NCBI GenBank assembly: GCA_948759685.1
Contig: CAQBGY010000051.1
Span: 1-15,342 of the forward strand
Source of the DNA: an uncultured Eubacterium sp.
GTDB taxonomy: Bacteria > Bacillota_A > Clostridia > Lachnospirales > Lachnospiraceae
Length of the DNA: 15,342 nucleotides
Direction of reading: 5' to 3'
The notes below the pieces were generated by a model. That model saw only the letters and a list, made by a program, of their open reading frames with translations. It searched no databases and was not told the DNA's origin. The number at the start of each line of letters is the position of its first letter. Position 1 is the first letter of the stretch. Below, in pieces: positions 1 through 6,140 of this stretch. The position numbers and the translations under genes are program-made.

Positions 1-1
1 G

Positions 2-1414
2 TTATGATAACCTGGCAGGGGTGTCTGGATGTCCAGCCCCTAATATCTCCTCACATATCATCAATGTTTTTTCAAATAATCCTTCTGCTTTTTTATATTC
101 TCCTATGTAATATAACAAAAAGGCAAGACTATCCATAAATTGGGCTTGTCCTATATTTTCTCCCATATCGATTTTTTCTGCAATATCCTCTGCAAATGGA
201 ATATATTTCTGGCACTCCATAGCAGAACCACTTTCTGGTATTTCTAGATATTTCTGGCAAGCTTTTATTAACCCATGATGTGCTTCTGCCCCAGGCTTAT
301 ATTTTTCATAAATAAACTTTGCAAATACTGGATGCAGGCTATAACTCTCCTGCTTCATATTAAATTGCAGCCAGCCTTTTCTATATAGACATGTAAGAAT
401 GTTATCTTCTTCATTAACTTTTGCATCTGCAAGCAGCCATTCATTACATGTTTCTGCTGCCAAAGGAATATATGGGAATACAGAAAATGCTTCAAGAATA
501 TTCTGCTCTGCTTTTTTCAGCCCAGATAAATCATACAAAGTTTCATAAGACTTCTGGATATTTACCAGCCCGTCTTCCTCATTCCTGTATTCTAACTGGA
601 AACCTTTCTCTTCCAGTTCATCACGCAGCTTTTTCGTTGTCCAGTTCTTTGTCTGTGCAAGATGTGCAAGAAATTCAATAGTGATAGTATGCTTTGCTGC
701 CAGTTTTTCTATGATATATTCCAAGTCTTGTATTTCTTCCTTTTGTACTTTAATTCCGCTATCTTCATATCGGATTTTTTCATAAATATCTTTACATTGC
801 CCAATATCAAGAAAATCTATTTTATATGTTTTAAATTCCTTGCTAAAAGATGTCCGCCTGGAAGCCAGCACTACTGCCCCAGGAATGTTCTTCAATCTCT
901 TTAACCCTTCATCCTCTTTCATTGTCACATTAACATTATCAACAAATAACAATAACCTTCCATCTGATGCCAGATATTCCAGCTCCTTCCAAGCTGCTTC
1001 TTGGTTTTGTTCTGGGTTATCCTGCTCTTTATATTTTAGACAGTGCTGTAAACTGCTGTCTATATCTCCATTGTATTCAATATATCCAATATAACAGAAA
1101 GGTATATTTTCACGTTTGGCATGTTTATTAAGATATTCCTCAAACAGCTTCCTGCATATATGTGTCTTTCCAATCCCGCCCATACCACTCACCAGAACAG
1201 ACTTAAGCCCCTCTTCTATCCTTTGCCGTAAATCCCGTAATTCTATTTCCCTGCCAGTGAAGTAAGAAACAGGTTTTATATCGGCATTATGTGTTACAAC
1301 AAATTCACGTTCTGAATCCTGAAACATAGATATATAATAATTCTTAGTCATATTTCCGCCTGTGTATTCCCTTATACTAACATTCTCAAGAGTATTCTCT
1401 ATATTTTGTTTCAT
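2..1414 (-). CDS. NB-ARC/TPR NLR-like ATPase, frame ends early inside the TPR array
   Basis: A STAND-type ATPase resembling bacterial NLR immune sensors. In the 470 residues: an N-terminal Gly/Asn/Thr-rich motif (about 4-27, with YTGGN at 17-21) shared with the upstream TIR protein; an FTGRE lead-in at 52-56; Walker A SGMGGIGKT at 76-84; Walker B LLLFVDN ending near 160; a sensor-like VVLASRRT at 181-188; a winged-helix region about 290-370 ending in SLHPVF, similar in position to an MHD motif; then TPR sequence from about 425, including GEYKKAEGLFEKTL and GHPDT. The frame then stops at TAA (2-4). Removing one C from the CCCC run (18-21 on plus) turns the tail into ...GHPDTLPGYHN, which fits the usual HPDTATSYNN spacing, so the TPR array probably continues off the window in another frame. 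The start is set by AAAGGAGGG four bases upstream. Second gene of the TIR operon. Role in phage defence is inference. Confidence 0.87.
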   Translation of the reverse strand: MKQNIENTLENVSIREYTGGNMTKNYYISMFQDSEREFVVTHNADIKPVSYFTGREIELRDLRQRIEEGLKSVLVSGMGGIGKTHICRKLFEEYLNKHAKRENIPFCYIGYIEYNGDIDSSLQHCLKYKEQDNPEQNQEAAWKELEYLASDGRLLLFVDNVNVTMKEDEGLKRLKNIPGAVVLASRRTSFSKEFKTYKIDFLDIGQCKDIYEKIRYEDSGIKVQKEEIQDLEYIIEKLAAKHTITIEFLAHLAQTKNWTTKKLRDELEEKGFQLEYRNEEDGLVNIQKSYETLYDLSGLKKAEQNILEAFSVFPYIPLAAETCNEWLLADAKVNEEDNILTCLYRKGWLQFNMKQESYSLHPVFAKFIYEKYKPGAEAHHGLIKACQKYLEIPESGSAMECQKYIPFAEDIAEKIDMGENIGQAQFMDSLAFLLYYIGEYKKAEGLFEKTLMICEEILGAGHPDTPARLS

Positions 1415-1429
1415 ACAGCCCTCCTTTAT

Positions 1430-2086
1430 TTACCTGTCTTTTAATATTGCTTTCTCTATTTGGACTTCAACTTCCTGGATATCTGGATTGTTCATATCAG
1501 CAACCATGTTTAAAAATTCCCCTATAGAGGATGCAATACTCTTATACTGCCTTAAATCTGCTGCCAGTCCAGAAATATATTCTGGTTCAAGCCCCTTTAA
1601 AGAAGCTTCCAGCTTATCACATTCATGCTGCCAGTATTTTATATACTCTGCGCGTGTTAATGGGTCATATATGCCATACTCCACAACAGCAGGGAATATT
1701 CTTTCCCTGTACTGTTGTTCTTTCATAATCTCCATAACCTCAAACATGCAGTTTTTTGACTTTAAATACAAACCACTGATAATAAGGACTGCATAGTCCT
1801 GCTGCCGTATACCTTCCATAAACTTCCTGATACTTTTCCATGGACCAATATCACGTATATCCCTCTTTACTGTAATACCTGTAAGCCCTGACAGGTGCTT
1901 GTCAATCTTGTCTGCAATTTCCTTGTCATGCCAGTTGTAAGAAAGAAATATGGTCTTGTTGCCATTACTTTTTTTGGTGCCCTCTTTTTGTTGGTTGTTA
2001 TAATAAATATTAACTGTGCTGTTTCCGCCTGTATAGTTTCCTCCGATTATGGTATTTTCAAGATTATTTACAATTTTCTGTCCCAT
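1430..2086 (-). CDS. TIR-domain protein, probable effector of the adjacent NLR
   Basis: A 218-residue soluble protein. Residues 1-30 carry the motif shared with the downstream NLR (LENTIIGGNYTGGNSTVN, then YY). A low-complexity linker (30-44) leads to a TIR domain: TIFLSYNWHDKEIADKI at 45-61 (strand A and box 1), KRDI at 74-77, a central strand YAVLIISGLYL at 98-108, and SKNCMFE at 110-116. E116 sits where NAD-cleaving TIR domains of the S..C..E type carry their catalytic glutamate. After the TIR core comes a helical tail (about 150-218) I do not recognise. Start chosen because GGGAGG lies eight bases upstream. It is followed 15 bases later by the NLR gene, so the two are surely co-transcribed. 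Known TIR effectors of this kind hydrolyse NAD or make cyclic nucleotide signals; which, if either, applies here is not visible. Confidence 0.88.
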   Translation of the reverse strand: MGQKIVNNLENTIIGGNYTGGNSTVNIYYNNQQKEGTKKSNGNKTIFLSYNWHDKEIADKIDKHLSGLTGITVKRDIRDIGPWKSIRKFMEGIRQQDYAVLIISGLYLKSKNCMFEVMEIMKEQQYRERIFPAVVEYGIYDPLTRAEYIKYWQHECDKLEASLKGLEPEYISGLAADLRQYKSIASSIGEFLNMVADMNNPDIQEVEVQIEKAILKDR

Positions 2087-2122
2087 GATTGTTACCTCCC
2101 ATACTGTTTAACAACACACCTC

Positions 2123-2136
2123 CTGGCAGCAGCCAG
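2123..2136 (-). repeat. Small inverted repeat in the TIR operon leader
   Basis: CTGGC, four-base loop, GCCAG: a perfect 5-bp stem immediately downstream of the predicted transcription start. It could be an operator or a leader hairpin. No U-tract follows, so it is not a terminator. Confidence 0.4.
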
Positions 2137-2148
2137 TTTTCAAGACAA

Positions 2149-2176
2149 ATTATATACCAGGTCTGTTTACAGCCAA
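2149..2176 (-). promoter_or_regulatory. Promoter of the TIR-NLR operon
   Basis: Reading minus, a perfect TATAAT lies at 2154-2149, and TTGGCT (4 of 6 to TTGACA) at 2176-2171, separated by 16 bases. The predicted start of transcription near 2142 gives a leader of roughly 55 bases before the TIR start. That leader begins with the small hairpin at 2123-2136. Confidence 0.55.
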
Positions 2177-2687
2177 ATAACAATGTTATTTCTGGCTTTT
2201 ATGTGTCCTTATCTGTTATTATACAGCCTGTTTGCATAACAGACAACATTTTCTAACATAAAAATTAATATAAATTTACAGGCAGCAGAATACAGCCAGC
2301 ATACAATATTCCTGGTATATATAATACCTGTATGACAAACTGAAATTGTCTGCTGTCTGAAAGACATTTCTGCCAGCACCTCTTATCTGTCTTCTATCAT
2401 CCCCATAGAGCTATTTTACTTCAAGGCTAACTGTCTACATACTTTTTAAAGCTTTAAAAGGCAAATAAAGCTGTTACAGAGAGTATCTGGCAGCTTACTG
2501 TTCTTATACCACTGCCATATGCATGTAATATAATCCCATATGGCAGCAGCAGTTTGTATAATCCCGTCATGTCTGCATATACTAAAAGGATATTTTCTAT
2601 CATTTTACCATTTTAGCGTATTGTAATTATGTGTATTAATTTTATGTGTATTTTATATTATGGCAATAATGCAAGAATTAAAACGTT
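2177..2687. other. Intergenic stretch with several palindromes, no gene seen
   Basis: About 510 bases between the TIR operon promoter and the hicA remnant. I find no convincing coding frame with a ribosome site on either strand. It holds a 16-bp perfect palindrome centred on AAAGCTTT (2444-2459) and a 10-bp inverted repeat CTGCCATATG / CATATGGCAG (2512-2521 and 2537-2546, 15-base loop). A plus-strand CCTGGTATATATAAT at 2311-2325 is a near copy, in opposite orientation, of the CCTGGTATATAAT in the TIR promoter. The word CTGGCAG or GGCAGCAG recurs. Confidence 0.45.
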
Positions 2688-2875
2688 ATGTCAATAAAAC
2701 CAAAAGAAATGAAAAAATAATCCTTGATAATGGATAGATATCTAAAAAACAGGAAGACTCCCATAAAAACTACATATACCCTGAAAAATCTGGCAAGGCC
2801 ACAATACCATTCCATAACAAAGACCTTCCAAAATGCACAGAAAATAGTATCAGAAAGCAGGCAGGGTTTAAATAA
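2688..2875 (+). pseudogene. hicA: hicA toxin remnant (frameshift and nonsense)
   Basis: HicA toxins are small double-stranded-RNA-binding-fold ribonucleases that cut mRNA. Here the start reads MSIKPKEMKK and hits TAA in a run of six A. Adding one A restores the frame: IILDNG, a TAG where the family has Trp, ISKKQEDSHKNY, then PEKSGKATIPFHNKDLPK, and a C-terminal ENSIRKQAGFK with TAA at 2873-2875. The conserved G/D-S-H catalytic-His segment (SHKNY) and the terminal SIRKQAG helix are clear. So this is a full-length hicA of about 62 codons disabled by a one-base deletion near 2716 and a TGG-to-TAG change. It lies 30 bases before the hicB remnant, the normal toxin-antitoxin order. I am confident of the family from the motif order; no search was run. 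Confidence 0.85.
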
Positions 2876-2905
2876 ACCCATATTCCCACAATATAGGAGG
2901 TTCAA

Positions 2906-3244
2906 ATGAAGAAAACGGTTATTCAGTTATTTTTCCCGCTTTAGATTTAGCTGCCTGTGGCGAAACCATAGAGGAGGCTATGACTGTAGACTGTCTGGCA
3001 GGGCATCTCCGCTTGCTCAAACAAGATGGCTGCCTGGTTCCAGAACCATCACCTATGGATTTAATTGACCTGGCAGCAGTTTCAAGAAAACCCAGAACAG
3101 AATTAGAACAGGCTTTTGTAAATACGGTTTCAGCAGATGTAGAAGCTTATGTAAAGAAACACTTTGACAAACCCGCCAGAAAAACCCCTGGCTATACCAG
3201 CATAGCTTAATACTGCTGCTTTTGAAAAAGTGCAGGCAAGATAA
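2906..3244 (+). pseudogene. hicB: hicB antitoxin remnant (several lesions)
   Basis: HicB neutralises HicA through a partial RNase H-like fold. A perfect AGGAGG (2895-2900) precedes ATG at 2906, but that frame stops after 12 codons. The frame one base back reads EENGYSVIFPALDLAACGET (from 2908), then IEEAM, LLKQDGCLVPEPS and FVNTVSADVEAYVKKHF, the standard HicB order. The usual first strand (M..YPAIF) is missing, so a short deletion appears to have joined the start codon to the second strand, out of frame. A second lesion is an extra C in AAAACCCC (3181-3188). Without it the tail reads KTLAIPA, TAG where Trp is expected, LNTAA, then TAA at 3242-3244. The C-terminal DNA-binding part is lost. 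The longest surviving frame runs to a TAA at 3208-3210. Confidence 0.85.
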
Positions 3245-3472
3245 CCATCTGTTAAAAACGGCAGCCTTGACTTTCTCAAAACCACCGTTCCATATGCATA
3301 TGAAAATACATCTACTGTATGATGGCTTTTTTCTTTTTCCATCGTGCAGCAAATTGTTTATTTTATTTGCAATTGCCTTAACTTTCCTTAATTTTCAGGA
3401 ATTTGGAGCATGTCCAACCACAAAATATATACCTTTTACGTTGTTTTTGCCCTTGGACAAGCATCTGCCACC

Positions 3473-4690
3473 TTACGCTATTTTAACAACAAGTGTTATA
3501 TAAAAGCACTTATCACGAATATCAGCATATACCTCTCCATTCATAAGCCCCATCAGCCTTTTGCATATAAAAAGCCCAAGCCCGTTACCCTGCACCCTGT
3601 CCGCATTATTTCCACGATGAAAGCTCTCGAATATCTGCGGCAGTTCTTTTGCTTCAAGAGTACAGCCTGTATTTGATACCGTAATAAGCTCACAGCCGTC
3701 CATTTTATCGAAGCTAATCCCAATCCGTCTGCCGTCACCATATTTGACTGCATTTTCAATCAGATTTTGCAGGCACTCTGCAAGACGGTCAGGGTCGCAG
3801 GAAAGAATGCAGTCATCATATTTCTGAATCACAAACTCCGTTCCCGACATGGCAAGCTGGGGAGAATATCTCGCATCTATCCTTGTGATGATAACACTTA
3901 AGAAAGCCTCCCCCTGTGTGACCTCAAAGCTCATAAAATCCTCGCTTGCCGCCTTTGTAATCTCGCTGACAAAACGCTCTATTTCATCTGCACGGGTATT
4001 AATGCCCAGGGCAGCAGCCCGCTGTTTTTCTTCGTCGTTATATAATCCCTTAGCAAGCGCCTTTGCGTTCAGCTTGATTGCCGACAAAGGCGTTTTGATA
4101 TCGTGGGAAAGGGAGAGCAGCAAAAGTTTTTTGTCCCTCTGCATCGTGATTTCTTTTTTACGGCTTTCTTCGATACTTTCACGCAAGAGATTCACACCCC
4201 ATGTGAATTTTCCAAAGAAACGGCTTTTTTCCTCTGGTACCGGAACAGCAAGATTGCCCCTTGCAAGCTCCTGTGGAACATTGTCCAGCCTGCCAAATGG
4301 CACGATGATATGCCTCCAGATATAATACAAAAGACCAGCCATCAGCAAAAACAGCACACCCAATACACAGTTTATTGCCACAATGCTGTGCTGTCCGTTT
4401 CCGGCAGTATACTCCACGCGATAAAGCGTTCCGTTTGCTTCAATAATCAGATAGTACTCATCGGAGATGTACAGTCCGCCATCGTCAGCACAGAACACTC
4501 CCGTAATGTGAGGATATTTTTCAAGGTCATAATTTCCTGTTTCTGCTATCTCATCAGCAAGCCGTTTGGCTTCAACGCGGTAAATACCCTCATTATTGTC
4601 TTTCGCTCCCACAAGAAATATATTCAATACCGCCGTCAATAAAAGAAATACAGTTATCACTACAATACACAATCTTCTGAAAGCCTTCAT
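3473..4690 (-). CDS. Membrane sensor histidine kinase of the ABC operon
   Basis: A 405-residue kinase. TM1 is about 8-28, an extracytoplasmic sensor region about 29-103, TM2 about 104-126, then a HAMP-like linker, and the H box SLSHDIKTPLSAIKL with H196 as phospho-acceptor. The ATP-binding domain shows an N box IENAVKYG (311-318, N313), a G1-like VSNTGC (338-343) where the usual Asp-x-Gly pattern is modified, an F box IFESFHRG (353-360), and a G2 box GNGLGLFICKRL (368-379). The start codon overlaps the regulator's stop (ATGA), so translation is coupled. The roughly 75-residue external loop separates it from the loop-less intramembrane BceS-type kinases, so it may sense a ligand directly. Last gene of the operon; I see no clear terminator behind it. 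Confidence 0.93.
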   Translation of the reverse strand: MKAFRRLCIVVITVFLLLTAVLNIFLVGAKDNNEGIYRVEAKRLADEIAETGNYDLEKYPHITGVFCADDGGLYISDEYYLIIEANGTLYRVEYTAGNGQHSIVAINCVLGVLFLLMAGLLYYIWRHIIVPFGRLDNVPQELARGNLAVPVPEEKSRFFGKFTWGVNLLRESIEESRKKEITMQRDKKLLLLSLSHDIKTPLSAIKLNAKALAKGLYNDEEKQRAAALGINTRADEIERFVSEITKAASEDFMSFEVTQGEAFLSVIITRIDARYSPQLAMSGTEFVIQKYDDCILSCDPDRLAECLQNLIENAVKYGDGRRIGISFDKMDGCELITVSNTGCTLEAKELPQIFESFHRGNNADRVQGNGLGLFICKRLMGLMNGEVYADIRDKCFYITLVVKIA

Positions 4691-5349
4691 ACAAACTTAT
4701 ACCCCACACCCCAGACAGTAAGCAAACGCTTTGCATTCTTAGGATTATCACCGAGCTTCTGGCGGAGACGGTTGATATGCACATGTAGCGTTTGCAGTTC
4801 CGAATCGCTGTCGCTGCCCCAGACAGTGCCAAACAGGTACTCTTTTTTCAGAGATTTGCCCTGATTCTCAAGTAAAAGCGCCAACAGGTCAAATTCCTTT
4901 GCAGGCAATTCTACAGGCTTTCCGTCGATGACTGCTGTTTTATCTACAAGATTGAGTGTTACACCGTCCGCCGACAATGTATCACGCTGATACCGCCTTT
5001 TGAATACTCCCTTGATTTTAGCGATAAGAATATCTATGTCATAGGGCTTTTCAATATAATCATCAGCACCGAGGCCAAAGCCGTTCAGCTTATCCTCCTT
5101 GCCTGTCCTTGAACTTACAATCAATATAGGCGTATCCACATTTTCCCGCAGTTTGGAGCAGACTGCAAAGCCATTCACATCGGGGAGATTAATGTCAAGC
5201 ACCACAAGCCTTGCGCCATATCGTTCAAAAAGCTGTATGGCACGCTCTCCGCTAGCTACGCTTGACACAGTATAGCCCTGGTCACACAAAAAATCAGTCA
5301 GCAAGTCTGCCAGCTCCTTATCGTCTTCCACTATCAAAATATCGGTCAT
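4687..5349 (-). CDS. OmpR/PhoB-family response regulator
   Basis: A 220-residue two-domain regulator. The receiver domain (1-115) has acidic residues E8, D9 and D10, the phosphorylation site D52 in LVVLDINLPD, the Ser pair at S79-S80, and K101 in YIEKPYD. The C-terminal winged helix (about 125-220) has ELPAKEFDLLALLLENQG, then LQTLHVHINRLRQKLG and the closing VWGVGYKFV typical of OmpR-type DNA-binding domains. It starts four bases after the ATPase stop and overlaps the kinase start by four bases. It very likely binds the tandem repeat over the operon promoter (8554-8571), giving autoregulation; that is inference from the repeat position. Confidence 0.95.
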   Translation of the reverse strand: MTDILIVEDDKELADLLTDFLCDQGYTVSSVASGERAIQLFERYGARLVVLDINLPDVNGFAVCSKLRENVDTPILIVSSRTGKEDKLNGFGLGADDYIEKPYDIDILIAKIKGVFKRRYQRDTLSADGVTLNLVDKTAVIDGKPVELPAKEFDLLALLLENQGKSLKKEYLFGTVWGSDSDSELQTLHVHINRLRQKLGDNPKNAKRLLTVWGVGYKFV

Positions 5350-5353
5350 AAAA

Positions 5354-6127
5354 CTACCATCCCTGTTCCATAAGCCAGTTATTCAGTTCTCTTTCGCGGT
5401 CACGAAGCTCCTTGTCACCGCCACCAAAATGTCCCATTTCCTTTTCACCGGCAATCCCGCCGTCCACGATGTAAAGCACTCTGCTACACTTAGCGGCAAC
5501 CTTTGCATCGTGTGTCACGCACATGATTGTCGTACCGTCACGGTTTAAGGAAAGCAGCTCATTCATGACTTCATCGGAGCTTGCACGGTTCAATGCGCCT
5601 GTCGGCTCATCAGCAAAAATCATCTTAGGATTGTTTATCATACTGCGGCAGATACAAGCCCTCTGAAGCTGTCCACCCGACACCTCGTTGATATCATTGC
5701 CACACACATCGCCAATGCCGAGCCTGTGCATGAGCGCTCTGCCGCGCTCCTCGGTCTGCCTGCGGCTCTCCGTATTCTTTTTTGATTTTACCGCAGGGAA
5801 AATGATATTATCAAGTACCGAAAGATTTTTCATCATGTACATCTGCTGGAAAATAAAACCCATTTCGTCAAGTCTGAGCCTTGCAAGCTCCTTATCGCTA
5901 AGCTTTGCCGTTTCCCTGCCGTTAAAGAACACCTCGCCTGCGGTCACTTTATCCATTCCCGAAACGCAGTAGAGCAGCGTGCTTTTACCAGAGCCAGAAG
6001 GTCCCATGACCGCTACCATTTCGCCATCGCTAATCGTCAAACCAATGTTTTTCAGCACATTGTTCTGATGCTTGTTCACGATATATGCCTTGCAAAGTCC
6101 CTTTGTCTGTAAAACCACATTATTCAT
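5354..6127 (-). CDS. ABC transporter ATPase, MacB/BceA-like
   Basis: A 257-residue ATP-binding subunit of the class that pairs with FtsX-type permeases. Visible motifs: Walker A GPSGSGKST (42-50), a Q-loop in FIFQQMY (91-97), the ABC signature VSGGQLQRACICRS (149-162), Walker B MIFADEPTG (169-177), and the H-loop VTHD with H206. The family uses ATP hydrolysis for mechanical work on the permease, usually for antimicrobial peptide detoxification or lipoprotein/peptide handling. A strong AAGGAGG precedes the start. It begins 13 bases after the permease stop and ends in TAG four bases before the regulator start. The 30-residue tail after the D-loop region is highly charged. The substrate cannot be told from the sequence. 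Confidence 0.95.
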   Translation of the reverse strand: MNNVVLQTKGLCKAYIVNKHQNNVLKNIGLTISDGEMVAVMGPSGSGKSTLLYCVSGMDKVTAGEVFFNGRETAKLSDKELARLRLDEMGFIFQQMYMMKNLSVLDNIIFPAVKSKKNTESRRQTEERGRALMHRLGIGDVCGNDINEVSGGQLQRACICRSMINNPKMIFADEPTGALNRASSDEVMNELLSLNRDGTTIMCVTHDAKVAAKCSRVLYIVDGGIAGEKEMGHFGGGDKELRDRERELNNWLMEQGW

Positions 6128-6140
6128 TCTATTTTCCTCC

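Noticed and set aside
2724..2909. A 61-codon plus-strand ORF starting MIMDRYLKN
   Set aside because: It is the wrong frame across the hicA remnant; the neighbouring frame carries the recognisable HicA sequence.
3053..3352. Minus-strand ORFs opposite the hicB remnant
   Set aside because: No ribosome site and no recognisable sequence; they are shadows of the plus-strand hicB frame.
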